DNA from: Erinaceus europaeus
Taxonomy: Eukaryota; Chordata; Mammalia; Eulipotyphla; Erinaceidae
Length of the DNA: 64,000 bases
Assembly (NCBI RefSeq): GCF_950295315.1
Contig: NC_080164.1
Span: 12,865,659-12,929,658, forward strand
Direction: 5' to 3'
The notes under the pieces are model-generated. The model was not told the origin of the DNA. It made no database searches and was given only the letters and a program-made list of their open reading frames with translations. This document shows, in pieces, positions 29,336 through 40,207 of this stretch (its first letter is position 1; each line of letters starts with the position of its first letter). A program made the position numbers and the translations under genes.

Positions 29336-29840
29336 AAAAAAGTTGATCAAGAGTAGGGAAGCCCCAGTGAGGACACACACAAAAAAAATGCATACACATT
29401 ATAATATATTATAGTAATATATTATGGGACTCCATTTAAAGAAATGAAATAGTATAATAGTATAGGATTCCATTTAAAGAAAATAGCTAGATAAAAGTTA
29501 AGCAGAGAAGGTAGGGAGAAATAGGGAATAACTTCTAGAGAAAGTTTCTTGGGATAGGAGTGACACAAAAAACTGATGATGGTATTTATACAACTCTATA
29601 TGGATAATAGAAATTATAAAATTACACAGTCTACAGAAATAAAAAAGATTCAATCCATATAAGCAGTCTATTCATATTTAAAAATTGATTTGTTCAGCTA
29701 CAACTAAACAGAGATATTTTTCTCCATATTCGATCACCTGTAGACCATTTCTCCCCATATTTCCTTTAATTTCATCTTATAACTGAGTAGAACTACTGAG
29801 CTTTGACCTTACTATTTAAAACCCCAAAACAGTAGCTCTC
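29336..29840. other. No recognised feature
   Basis: AT-rich. Contains a local near-repeat 'ggactccatttaaagaaa' / 'ggattccatttaaagaaa' at 29430 and 29465. No coding signal. Confidence 0.45.
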
Positions 29841-29856
29841 AAAAATGACTATAACT

Positions 29857-30132
29857 TTTGGGAGTCGGGCTGTAGCGCAGTGGGTTAAGCGCAGGTGGCA
29901 CAAAGCACAAGGACCGGCATAAGGATCCCGGTTCGAACCCCGGCTCCCCACCTGCAGGGGGGTCGCTTCACAGGCGGTGAAGCAGGTCTGCAGATGTCTA
30001 TCTTTCTCTCCTCTTCTCTGTCTTCCCCTCCTCTCTCCATTTCTCTCTGTCCTATCCAACAACAACAACAATAACTACAACAATAAAACAACAAGGGCAA
30101 CAAAAGGGAATAAATAAATAAAATAAAATAAA
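29857..30132 (+). repeat. SINE-A, near consensus, 16-bp TSD
   Basis: Head 'gggagtcgggctgtagcgcag', B-box 'ggttcgaaccccggctcccc', body and (CAA)n-(AAAT)n tail. TSD 'aaaaatgactataact' at 29841-29856 and 30133-30148. One of the best type copies in the window. Confidence 0.97.
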
Positions 30133-30251
30133 AAAATGACTATAACTCTTATTTAAAATTTAATAATTTGGGGATTCTGGGGAATTTCAAGGTTTATGAA
30201 AATGGTAATGTCCTCTAGGCAATGTGGCTTAGAATTCATGCTTCTATGTTA

Positions 30252-30772
30252 GCTGCCGTGCTCCAGTAAAACTTAGTCAAGTCATAGCCCCCTGGAATAT
30301 ACCTAAAATAGACCTACTAGCTTTTTTCCAAAATGGACACCCCCAAATCTTGCACTTAGGTTCCTGATTATTAAACAATTTGTTCTGCTTTATATCTTAA
30401 CGCTTTTTCAGCCACCAGGTTCCAGATGCTACCATGACACCATCCTGTCTTCCCTGGGCACATGACCTACCAATATATCCTAGAACCCGCCTTCCTAGAG
30501 CCCTGCCACACTAGGGAAAAAGAAAGGCAGGCTGAGAGTATGGATCAACCTTCCAAGGTACACGTTCAGTGGAGAAGTATTTATAGAAGCTAGAACTTCC
30601 ACCTTCTGCCCCCCAATAATGTTCCTGGATCCATGTTCCCAGAACATGTAAAGAATAGAAAAGTTACCAGGGTAGAGGGTGAGAAATGGAGCTCTGGCAG
30701 TGGATACTGTACCACTCGTAACCTGTGCTCTTTTCAATATTTTCATTTTATAAATAAATAAAAAAAAGAACT
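30252..30772 (+). repeat. Family X
   Basis: 'gtcatagccccctggaatat', 'attaaacaatttgttctgc', 'gccaccaggttccagatgctac', 'gagtatggatcaacc', and end 'tttataaataaataaaaaaa'. 5'-truncated compared with 15640-16335. Confidence 0.9.
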
Positions 30773-30814
30773 CATGTTTCTGATTGAAAAAATACACTAT
30801 ATTCTCTTGGGGGA

Positions 30815-31010
30815 TAGTCTGAAGCACAGCAGGCTAAGAGCACATGGCCTGAAACACAAGGACTAGCTTGAGCCCCCAGCTCCCCACCTGCAAGGGGGTT
30901 ACTTCACAAGCAGTGAAGCAGGTCTGCAGGTATCTAATTTTCTCCCCCCCCTTTGTCTCCCCCTCCTCTCTCTATTTCTCTCTGTCCTATCCAGTAACAA
31001 TGATAAAAAA
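30815..31010 (+). repeat. SINE-A, shortened tail
   Basis: Head 'gggggatagtctgaagcacag', B-region 'gcttgagcccccagctcccc', 'gtgaagcaggtctgcagg', and tail 'ccagtaacaatgataaaaaata'. Confidence 0.88.
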
Positions 31011-31589
31011 TACAGTACCTTCTCTATATTGTCATTTAAAATGTATATGAACTAAAAGAGGCCATCTAATGGTTCCCAATTCACATGCAAATTAAAGACT
31101 ACCCTATTTAAGTAAAAAAAGCAGAGGTTATGGCTTCATCTAATAGCATATACAACATTCATTAAATATGGGGTGGCTGTGATGCCAGTAGCAGTCTGTT
31201 ATGCTGGCAGTTGCACTAATGAAATAGCTACTGGACATTTTGTCTGCAAGAAGGAAAACATTCCAGAAATAACATACTTAAGTAGTAAGTCTTTCATGTT
31301 AGTTTTTCCTCTAAAAGGGAAAAACTGCTCCTCAAAAATATTTCCCTAAATTCTAATAATGTCCAGGTGGAGGTTTCCACCCTTCCAGGAAAGAGTACCA
31401 GTGATATCTCCTTCCTGGATATGTCAGTACTAAGCACGTTTTAATGTGAAGTTCTTTCTTTGTTTCTATAGATTGCCTCAGTAAAAAAGAAAAAACAAAC
31501 TTTTAGGATTTCTTAGACTAAACTAAGTTACTTACCAAGTTACTTACCATAAGATAAAGGAAAGAGAAGCCCCCAACCCCACAACTACA
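31011..31589. other. No recognised feature
   Basis: Unique-looking AT-rich sequence between a SINE and an L1. No coding evidence. Confidence 0.4.
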
Positions 31590-32667
31590 GACATCTAATC
31601 TTTGTCAAAGGTGCCTAGGCTATTAAATGGGGAAAGGAGAGTCTCTTCAACAAATAGTGTTAGAAAAATTGGGTTGAAATGTACAGAAGAATGAAACTGA
31701 ACCACTTGATTTCACCAAACACAGAAGTAAATTCCAAGTGGGTCAAGGACACGGATGTTACACCAGAAACTATCAAATACTTAGAGGGAAATATTAGCAG
31801 AACTCTTCTCTGAATAAATTTTTAAGACATCTTCAATAAAATAAATCCTATTATAAAGAAGACTAAATAAAAATAAACGAATGGGAATGCATCAAATTGA
31901 AAGGCTTCTGCACCACAAAGTAATCAGCCATCCACCCAAAGAGATCTCCCACAGAATGGAGAAGATCTTTACATGCCATACATCAGATAAGAGACAAGTT
32001 ACTAAAATAAATAAAGAGCTCATCGAACTCAACAAGAAAATAAATGACCCCATAAAAAAATGGGGAGAGGATATGAACAGAGTATTCACAATAGAAGTAA
32101 TCAAAAAAGTCTAACATATAAGTACATGTTCCAAGTCAGAGAAATTGTCAGAGAAATGCAAATAAAAACAATGAGACCTCACTTCACTCCTGTGAGAATG
32201 TCATCCATCAGAAAAGGTAGCAGCAACAAATGCTGGAGAGGTTGTGTGGACAAAGGAACCCTCCTGCACTGCTGCGGGGGTGTCAATTGGTCCAACCCCT
32301 GTAGAGACCAGTCTGGAGAACTCTCAGAAGGCTAGAAGTGGACCTTGCTATGACCCTGCAATTCCTCTCCAGGGGATATATCCTAAGGAAATAAATAGAT
32401 CCATTCAAAAAGATTTGTGTAGATCTATGATCATAGCAGGACACTGTGTAATAGTCAAAACCTGAAAGCAATACAGATGTCCAACAACAAACAAGTAACT
32501 GAGTAAGCTGTGGTGTATTTACAATGGAATACTACTCAGCTATCATAATGGTGTTTTTACTTTTTCACCTCTTCATTGATGGAGCTTGAAGGAATTATGT
32601 TAAGTGAGAAGTGTCAGAAAGAGAAGGATAAATACAGGATAATCTCACTCATAGACAGAAGTTGAAA
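31590..32667 (+). pseudogene. 5'-truncated L1, ORF2 C-terminal ~330 codons with breaks
   Basis: Begins with the ORF2 region around 'atctaatctttgtcaaagg' and 'gggaaaggagagtctcttcaac', and continues through the C-terminus. The + frames at 31881-32114 and 32060-32465 are segments of the same protein in different frames, so frameshifts are present. The L1 stops early in the 3' UTR ('agacagaagttgaaaaa'), where family X sequence takes over at about 32668. Confidence 0.9.
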
Positions 32668-33022
32668 AATACTACCATGACCTCAGCCAGACTTCCCTGG
32701 GCAGATGACCTCAACAATGCATCCTGGAAACCCACCTCCCCAGAGCCCTATCCCACTAGATAAAAGTAGAGACAGGCTGGAGGTATGGATCTACGGTCAA
32801 TGCCCATGTCCAGAAGAGAAGCAATTACAGACACCAGACCTCCCACCTTCTGTGTCCAATAGAAATCTTTGGTCCATACTCCCAGAGGGATAAAGAATAG
32901 GGAACCTCCCAATGGACAGGATAGCATATGACACTCTGTTGGTGGGAATTGTATGAATTGTGCCCCTCTTATCCCATAATCTTGCCAACTATTATTAAAT
33001 CAATAATTCTTTTTTAAAAAAA
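32668..33022 (+). repeat. Family X, directly joined to L1
   Basis: 'ctaccatgacctcagccagacttccctgg' to 'ttattaaatcaataattcttttttaaaaaaa'. The first base follows L1 sequence without an A-rich tail or visible TSD between them. Confidence 0.85.
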
Positions 33023-33024
33023 AT

Positions 33025-33345
33025 GAAGTTGAGATGGCCGAGTGGTATTACGCTGAGTTAAGTGCACATGGCATGAAGTGCAAGGACCAGCATCAGGATC
33101 CTGGTTTGAGTCCCTGGCTCTCCACCTGCAGGGTGGGGTGTCACTTTACAAGTGGTGAAGCAGGTCTGCAGGTGTCTCTCTGTCTTCCCCTCCTCTCCCA
33201 CTTTCTCTCCGTCCTAACCAATGACAACAACAGCAATAACAATAACAACAAGGGCAACCTAAATGGACAAAATAGCCTCCAGGCACAGTGGGTTTGTAGT
33301 GCAGGCAGACACGGAGCCCCAGCAATAACTCTGGTGGTGAAAAAA
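33025..33345 (+). repeat. SINE-A long
   Basis: Head 'tgagatggccgagtggtattacgc', B-box 'ggtttgagtccctggctctcc', tail 'caatgacaacaacagcaataac', and 3' module 'agcctccaggcacagtgggtttgtag...agcaataactctgg'. Confidence 0.9.
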
Positions 33346-33965
33346 AAAAATGAGTTGAACAATAAGAAAACACAAAGCAGAACTTGGACTGGGTTTCAGA
33401 ATAAAAGACTCTGGAGTGGGGGGTGAGGGTAGGGGAGGGCTCAGGTCCTGAAATATGATGGCAGAGGAGGACCTAGTGGTGTCCAGCAGCCCTCCTGTTC
33501 TGTTGCTGGGGTCTATTTACATAATCATTGTTTTGCCTGAGACCCGCCCTGCCTGCAGGGTACTGGTTAATCCCACTGGTCACAACAGCTGCTATGGAAG
33601 CTTTCTACCTTCAGCTTTTTTCTCTACCCCCTCTCCTAGCCATTTCCTTTTCCCACTTGCCACTTCCGGTTTAATATACATATATATGTTGTGTCTCTGA
33701 TCAATAAAGGCATTGAATTGTGTTCCCGCTCCACTTCTCTCTCCCATGTCAGTGAGTAAGAAGCAGCCCAGGTTGGCTCCGTTGAGTTCTCTCCAACCCA
33801 GAGAGCACTTGCCCAGGAAGAAACTCCCACAACGCTAGCCCAGCATAGTGGCGCTTGAATTGTTATATGGAAAACTGAGTTATGTTACACTTGTACAGTG
33901 TACTGTGTTTTACTGTCGACTGTAGATCATTAATCCCCCCCCTCCCAATAAAAACAAAAAAGAGA
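33346..33965 (+). repeat. L1 3' UTR interrupted by solo LTR
   Basis: L1 3' UTR parts 33346-33479 ('gaaaacacaaagcagaacttgg...gcagaggaggacctagtgg') and 33852-33965 ('gaaaactgagttatgttacac...ctgtagatcattaatcc...caataaaaac') flank the LTR at 33480-33845. Confidence 0.88.
33480..33845 (+). mobile_element. Solo LTR, 366 bp, 6-bp TSD
   Basis: Starts TGTCCAGCAGCC, ends GCTAGCCCAGCA. 'tagtgg' flanks it at 33474-33479 and 33846-33851. U3 matches the LTR at 7288; R-U5 ('gttgagttctctccaacccagagagcac') matches the LTR at 27626. Polyadenylation signal 'aataaa' at about 33703. Confidence 0.96.
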
Positions 33966-34200
33966 AAGGAAAAGGCATTTGTTTACTACACACGTGGCGT
34001 ATGCTATGGAATCAATATGAAAGTTCCCAGTGTGCTTACTTTTGGTTTTCAATAATTGTTTACATGTACATTATCTGAGCATCTTGGCCCAGATTGCCAT
34101 TACACACACTTAACAGATAATGAAGCCAATCTAGAATGCTGCCTGTGGTCAAGTAGTTAATACATGGTTTAGGATACTTATAATTCTTCTGTCCTTTTCC
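33966..34200. other. Possible MIR remnant; otherwise unremarkable
   Basis: 'aacagataatgaagccaatctagaatgctgcctgtggtcaagtagtt' (34110-34157) loosely resembles the reverse complement of MIR. Low certainty. Confidence 0.3.
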
Positions 34201-34204
34201 AAAA

Positions 34205-34620
34205 TTGACCTTCTAATCTTGCTCTGCTTTTTAAAAAATATTTATTTCATTTTTGTTGCCCTTTTTTATTGTTGTTGTAGCTATTGTTGTTGATGTCATC
34301 ATTGTTGGATAGGACAGAGAGAAATGGAGAGAGGAGGGGAAGATAGAGAGGAAGAGAGAAAGAAGCTACAACGGCACCTGCAGACTTGCTTCACCGCTTG
34401 TGAAGCGACTCCCCTGCAGAAGGGGAGCTGGGGCTCGAACTGGGATCTTTGCACTGGTCCTTGTGCTCCGTGCCACGTGCACTTAACTCACTGTGCTACC
34501 GCCAGACTCCCCTTGCTCTGCTCTTATGGTGGTGCTGGGGATTGCACCTGAGCCATCAGAACCTCAGGCATGAAAGTCATTGCATCACTTTGATGCTGTC
34601 TTCCCATCCAGAGTTACAAT
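34205..34620 (-). repeat. SINE-C interrupted by SINE-A
   Basis: 'ggtggtgctggggattgcacctgagcc...cttcccatcc' (34529-34612), with its beginning at 34205-34228, reads on - as SINE-C. The inner SINE-A is listed separately. Confidence 0.75.
34229..34511 (-). repeat. SINE-A with 11-bp TSD
   Basis: TSD 'cttgctctgct' at 34218-34228 and 34512-34522. Head at 34511 ('gggagtctggcggtagcacag'), B-box 'agttcgagccccagctcccc', and (CAA)n tail near 34270. Confidence 0.94.
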
Positions 34621-34669
34621 TTATTAATAATAATTTTTTAGTTGTGAATAATTATAAAAATTAATAATC

Positions 34670-34790
34670 CTGGGTGGAGGGTGAGGGTGGATATTCAGCT
34701 TCATGGGGGGAGGGGATGGGACACAGTCTTTTGGCGGTGGGAATGGTGTTTATGTAAAAAAAATAATAAATTTAAAACATTTTTTAAAAT
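34670..34790 (+). repeat. L1 3' UTR or family X 3' end fragment
   Basis: 'gggatgggacacagtcttttggcggtgggaatgg...taaaaaaaataataaattt' has the end structure of these polyA-ended repeats; the exact family is unclear. Confidence 0.5.
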
Positions 34791-35039
34791 GGCCTGTGTA
34801 CAATATGGGCAGAGCGATATCAACTCCAGATCTATCTCTCCTCTAGTTACTCCCCTCCTCTCACCTGTTCAAGGCTCCCTGGCTCTGTCCCAAGTGCTGC
34901 CTCACAGCCAAGCCCAGTCATTGTCAATAGAGACAGAGAAGCTAGGAGGTAGAAGACTGTGGGGAAGGGAAGGAAGGGAGGGGTGAGGGAATCTTGAGGT
35001 GAGATGAGTAATTGTTCCCATGTGTCTACAATGGCACTG

Positions 35040-35235
35040 TAAATGACTAATCCTCCAATTGAAAGAAAGAAAGGAAGGAAGGAAGGGAGAAAGAAAGAAA
35101 ATACACAAAACAGAGAGGGGAAGAGAAAGTCGCAGAGTTCACAACATGAAGCTTTGTTCAGTGCAGTGGGGGCCAGGCTCAAACTTGGGTCATTCACTTG
35201 GCAAACAGTGCACTAACCAAGTGAAATATTTCACC
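35040..35235 (-). repeat. SINE-C with purine-rich tail
   Basis: On -: 'gggcctgggctggtgaaatatttcac' and 'gcactgtttgccaagtgaatg...aagtttgagcctgg', then a GAAA/GGAA tract at 35060-35100. Confidence 0.65.
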
Positions 35236-35636
35236 AGCCCAGGCCCCTGTGCAAATGACCCTATTGTTCTGAGGTGGGGGGTGAGGGGAGGTGGCATTGG
35301 ATAGGCTGGAAGCTCCATTTCCCACTACAGTGGCCCTTTCAATTCTTTTCTTGCAAATGTCTACTCCTCAGCCTGCAGGCCCTTTATGTAATTCTGTCTT
35401 GCAAATGTCGACCCCTCCTGGGCATGGCAAGGAGGAATACTCTTCTGTGAATCGCCCAATGTTCCCAGCTGCCCAGGTGGGTTGGAAGCACCTACAGGCA
35501 GACCCATGCCATGTTAATCACCTTTCCTTGTTTCTCAGGTTTGTAGATTGGAAGTGCTACTTCTCAGGCCTGCTGGCTGCCCTGCTGGATGATACAGCCA
35601 CTGATTTCTATAAAGTCTGAGACATCTTTACTGTTT
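35236..35636. other. Unique sequence with a degenerate tandem block
   Basis: Two related blocks begin 'tcttgcaaatgtctac' (about 35349) and 'tcttgcaaatgtcgac' (about 35398). A pyrimidine run and 'tttctcag' (35532-35539) precede a 26-codon open stretch ending TGA at 35620. This could be read as a splice acceptor plus short terminal exon, but no homology is recognised. Confidence 0.35.
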
Positions 35637-35972
35637 TTTTTTTTTTGTTTTTTTGCCTCCAGGGTTATTGCTAGGGCTAGGTGCCTGCACTACAAATCCA
35701 CTGCTCCTGGAGGCTATTTTTTCCCTTTGTTGTCCCTGTTTTTTTTTTTATTGTTGTGGTTATTATTGTTATTGTTGACTAGAAAAGAGAGAAATGGAGA
35801 GAGGAGGGGAAGACAGAAGGGGAGAGAGAAAGACACCTGCAGACCTGCTTCACCTCCTGTGAAGGACTCCCCTGCAGGTGGGAAGCCAGGGGCTCCAACA
35901 GGGATCCTTATGCAGGTCCTTTCTCTTCCTGCCATGTGCACTTAACCAGCTGCACTACCGCCCAGACCCCCA
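35637..35972 (-). repeat. SINE-A long
   Basis: 3' module at 35655-35715, (CAA/TAA) section at 35740-35780, body, and head ending at about 35970 ('gggggtctgggcggtagtgcag'). T-run at 35633-35655 is the A tail. Confidence 0.93.
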
Positions 35973-36126
35973 ACTTTACTTTTTTTTTTAAACAATCATA
36001 GCTAGTTACTAAGTCTTTTGACAATTTGTTTGCTTTAGCTATCTATTATTTCACACATGAAGCCATCCTGTAGTAGCCTTTAACTTCTCATTTCACTTAG
36101 CATATTCACCTCCATTAAAAAAAATT

Positions 36127-36325
36127 CTTGGGGCTGGGTAGTGGCACACATATTACAGTGAGCAAGGACACAAGTTCAAGCCCCAGGTCCCTTCTGCAGG
36201 TAGGAAGCTTTCCAATGGTGAAGCAGTGCTGCGGAGGTCTCTCTTTCTCACTCTAATCTCCCCCTTCTATCTCAGCTTATCTATCTTTATCCAAAAAATA
36301 AATATTTTAAAATTAAATAAAATCA
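36127..36325 (+). repeat. SINE-B
   Basis: Head 'ggggctgggtagtggcacac', B-region 'agttcaagccccaggtcccttctgcagg', 'gtgaagcagtgctgcggaggtctc', and A-rich end. Confidence 0.85.
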
Positions 36326-36685
36326 TTCAGCACCATTAACTTCTCCACATGTTAGACAACTTATCCGTGTCTCCCAAATGACTTTGTCTATTTCCTCTCA
36401 ATCTTTTTTCTATATCCTTAAAATTGGATAAGTCATTTTTTTCTCTGCATCTTCAAGTTCATTGTCCCATCTTTTGCCACTTGAAGTTTATTATAATATC
36501 CATTAAGCAAATAGTTTAATTTCAGATTATACGTCTGATTCCAAAATTCAATATAGTTATTTTTATACTCTTTGTTTCTTTCTCTGGTTAAGTCTACTAT
36601 TTTTCATTCACTGACAGGAGTTATCAAATATGATTTAAATTGCTTCTCAGCTAATTTCATCATCTCTATTGTTGCATTCCTTTAC
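36326..36685. other. No recognised feature
   Basis: AT-rich sequence with no clear repeat; could hold an old L1 or MER relic. Confidence 0.35.
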
Positions 36686-36689
36686 ATAC

Positions 36690-36862
36690 CTTCTGCGCCC
36701 TACACAGATCTTTGGTATATGGTCCCAGAGGGATAAAGAATAGGGAGCTTACCAATGGAGGGGGCAGGACACAGAACTCTGTTAATGTGCACTGTATGGA
36801 ATTATACCCCTCTTATCCCACAATCTTCTCGATCATTATTAAATCATTAACAAAATAAGATC
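36690..36862 (+). repeat. Family X 3' end
   Basis: 'ccagagggataaagaatagggagc' and 'tatggaattatacccctcttatcccacaatctt', ending 'ttaaatcattaacaaaataag'. 5'-truncated. Confidence 0.9.
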
Positions 36863-37640
36863 TTCAAAATATAACTTTTTTTTCCTAGTTCTTTGTAAGG
36901 CGAGTGATGCTGACAGGCATCTTGGAAATGAGCAACATGGTGTCATAAAGTCTCTGTGTTCTGTTTTAGTCATGAGAAGAGTGTTGTTCCATTTGCATTT
37001 TGTAGAGTTCGAGTAGCCTCATAGCACCAGCCTCTCTCTCACATGGCACCTTTGATCTCAATTCAGTTCTTCAACAGGTTCTCTTAAGTCTACTCTACGC
37101 AGTCATGGTTAGGAATCAGGCAGACACTGAAGAGATTATATGCATACACTCTGGGTCTGCTCCTCTCTGGACACTGGCTTTCTGGGACTCACCCTTTCAT
37201 TTTAAGCACCTGTGATCACCCGAGGTTCTGTTCTCCATGTCCTCAGAACAATAAGATTGTCGGTATTCTATTAGACTTGGTGCCACCCCCCCCACAGTAT
37301 TAACTGTGCCCTGGCTCCTTTTTAAAAGCAATAAAAATGAGCTATTCATTCGGTTCATGTTCCTTCTTCCAAATGTCAGTTCTCTTGTTCACGTTTCATT
37401 GCCTTTAAGTAGTCACTGTCTACATTTTAACCATACTTTACAGTGTTAAGTGTAAAACGGTTGATCTGATTAAAAAAAAAAAAGCTTACTTCTCCAAAAA
37501 GTCCTACTAGACTGTTTAGTAACACAGACTTATTTCTGAGAACCATGTGTATTTTGCATGGATGTTCAAAGACTCCTGTAGATACAAAATTTTACATATT
37601 AAAAGAATTGCTTGGAAGTAGCTCTCACTTAAAAGCATAA
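36863..37640. other. Repeat-poor unique sequence
   Basis: No SINE or L1 recognised. A-run at 37472-37484. No coding signal. Confidence 0.45.
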
Positions 37641-37642
37641 TC

Positions 37643-37800
37643 TGGTGAAGGCTGTCAATTAATTCAGCTAATATTTACCAAGTGTTCACGATGAATACTC
37701 TATTGTCTTAGACACTAGCTGAAGAAGAAGACAATCAGAATTTACCCTCATGAAGCTTACAGTACAGGGGTACTAACATGGACCTGCTCATTACAAAACC
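37643..37800 (+). repeat. Probable L2 fragment
   Basis: 'ctaatatttaccaagtgttcacgatg...gacactagctgaag' and 'tttaccctcatgaagcttacagtac' follow the pattern of the L2-type 3' region ('ccctcatggagcttacattct'). The 79-codon - strand frame that overlaps it (37735-37974) is therefore unlikely to be a gene. Confidence 0.6.
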
Positions 37801-38111
37801 ATCACAGTACAAAGGGCTGCAGATCTTAAAGTAACGGTGAACAAGTTCTGAGCCATCACTTGAGTAGTTGGAGCGAAACTGGAATCGTCCCAGGTCAATC
37901 ATGCAGAAACCCTGTTCAAAGTGCTGGTATACTGTTGCCCATATTCTGAACAATAGGAGACACAAAGATTTCACTGTGAAAGTGACATGATTTTATATGA
38001 ATTTAGGTATCAAATCATATACCCTCAAATTGTATCGTGTAATCAATGTGTTTTAAATAAATACAAATAACTGAACAAATTCATATTTAATTAAAATCTT
38101 CAAAATAGGAA

Positions 38112-38247
38112 TGGTTCAGGGCTGGGGAGAGAGCAACATAGCTATGCAAAAAGACATTCATGCCTGAGACTCTGCAGTTTGATTTTTAGTGCTCAGGACC
38201 AGCATAAGCCAGAGCTAAGTAGTGCTCTGGTTTAAAAAAATGAACAG

Positions 38248-38298
<51 letters not shown>

Positions 38299-38300
38299 AT
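38112..38300 (+). repeat. SINE-C with (TA)n tail
   Basis: 'gggctggggagagagcaacatagc', 'cattcatgcctgagactctgcagtttgat', 'aagccagagctaagtagtgctctgg', then (TA)n at 38251-38297. Confidence 0.85.
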
Positions 38301-38740
38301 ATTAAAAAAAGGCAAGGGCCTTTGTTGAGTGAGTTGGGAGGAAGTAAAACAAAATAAATTAGAAGTTAAATAGTTAATTATTAGCACAGAAAACAGACCA
38401 GAAAAAACTGAATAAGGTTACTAGTAAGTACAAAGGGCTGAATTTGGATTGAGATCATACATGTGCAGTGCAACTAATCTGTGTGTAGAGTGATTTTCCT
38501 GCAGGACTGTGCATCTGTCTGTGTGGCCATCAACGGGCCTGGCTGTTGGTCTAATCTATTCACTGAGGATTCACTGTGAAGTCGGCTCTAATAAGGGGTG
38601 ACTGGTTAAATCCATATGGACCATACTGGGCCCATCTGTTTATCATTACCTACAAGAAACAGAGTGAATGCTAATTGTACTATCTTTTGCTCACTCAGTG
38701 GTTGTCAAACTTTTGTTTCCAGAGTTCCTACTAGAGCTTT
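38301..38740. other. No recognised feature
   Basis: Unique-looking sequence. Confidence 0.4.
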
Positions 38741-38744
38741 GGAG

Positions 38745-39170
38745 GGGCTGGGTCGTGGCTTATCTGACACAGTGCACAGGTTACCATGAGCAAAGACCTG
38801 AGTTCATGAATCCACCTGCAGGGGGTGAACTTCAGGAACACGAAAGTGTGCTGGAGGCTGCTCAATATTCCTCTCCCTCTCCTTCTCCCTTCCCTTTCAC
38901 TCTCTCCCTCTATCCCTCTTCCCCTACCCCCTCTCCCTTTTCCTCCCTCTCTTTCTCACACACTATCAAAAATTTTTTAAAAAATAATAGTTACCACCAG
39001 AAGTGGTACAGCCATCAGCAATAATCTTGTTGATAAAAAGAAGGAGAAGGAGGAGGAGGAGGAGGAGGAGGAGGAGGAGGAGAAAAAGAAGAGGAAAGAG
39101 GAGAAGCAGGAGAAGGAGAAGGAGAGGAGGGAGAGGGAGAACAAGAAAGAGAAAAAGAAGAAAAAGAGTA
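38745..39170 (+). repeat. SINE-B/A long with expanded GGA tract
   Basis: Head 'ggggctgggtcgtggcttatctg', B-region 'gagttcatgaatccacctgcaggggg', pyrimidine body, 3' module 'ccaccagaagtggtacagcc', then (GGA)n/(GAA)n at 39040-39168. The purine array keeps frames open on both strands; these are not genes. Confidence 0.8.
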
Positions 39171-39309
39171 AGAGTTTTGGACAATATCTGACTCTTCTGC
39201 CACAGTGTTATTTGGGCATCTGCTTTTTTTCATTGTAAGGATACATAGTTACAAAGGATATGACCTCTAGTTTTGAATTTATTTGATTTTTAGAGATTTG
39301 TTTATTTGG

Positions 39310-39560
39310 AATTGGGCAAGATGCAGCAGTGTTGTCCTGCACACAGCCCAGGTTCAAGCCTGCTTCAACCCAGCGGAGTGCTGCTCTGTTACCTTTCCAT
39401 CTCTCCCTCCACTTCTGCCTCCAGTCAGGCTGGAGCACTGAAGTTCCAGCGATGACATATAGGAGGAGGAGGAAAATGAGGAGGAGAAGCAGCAGGAGGA
39501 GGAGCAGGAGAAGGACAAGGTGAAGAAGAAGGGGAAGAAGAGAAAGAAAGAAGAAAAAGA
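39310..39560 (+). repeat. Degraded SINE with GGA/GAA tract
   Basis: 'ggcaagatgcagcagtgttg', 'caggttcaagcctgc', a pyrimidine stretch, then purine-rich 39463-39560. Same architecture as the previous copy. Confidence 0.55.
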
Positions 39561-40205
39561 GATGCAGACTATCATTCTGACACAAGTGATGCTGGTACTT
39601 GGAACCTCAAGTTGACAAGGTCTGTCCTCTACTGCTTCACTTTTCCCACCTCAGCTGCTAGGCAGCGAAAGACTTTATCTCAGTGTGTGGAGAATATCTG
39701 ATACACATGCTCGTTGGCACAACAAGATTTTACAACTCCTCTGTAAGTCAAGCAAAAATTCTTCTCATCATTGCTCAGGAAAGTCTGACCTCAAGGTTGC
39801 TGAGTTTAGACTGAGTGGTTAATGGGTATCCAGATGACAGCGTCCCTTCTCTGCAATCCTAACTTAGATGCAGACACACAAATAGAGAGAGCATGGGGCG
39901 TGCCAAGAGTTTGTCAGCAGGGTGAAGCAGACGCTCATATTCTCACTCTGCTTCAGAGTGGACCTTTGCTTTGCCCCCAAGCCTGGTGCCTCATCCATTT
40001 CTATCAAGATAAGGAAACACAATGACAGTCACAACAGAATGAGAGTCACAGTACAGGAGAAACTCTTTGTTTGTTTGTTTAGGAGGCAGGAGAAAAATTG
40101 TAAAAGAGGAAGGGGGAAAAAAACAGTGATGCAAAGAAATCTCCCCAAGGACCAGTTTTAGGAAAGAGGACAGTGAAATATGTAAACATATATCCTTAAA
40201 GGGTG
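39561..40205. other. No recognised feature
   Basis: Unique-looking sequence with moderate GC. No recognised repeat or domain. Confidence 0.4.
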
Positions 40206-40207
40206 TA

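Noticed and set aside
29857..30132. tRNA gene suggested by A/B-box-like motifs
   Set aside because: These are the Pol III promoter elements of SINE-A; no cloverleaf acceptor pairing is apparent and the copy has a TSD and an A-rich tail.
37735..37974. 79-codon - frame with protein-like composition
   Set aside because: Overlaps a probable L2 fragment, has no recognised domain and no splice context.
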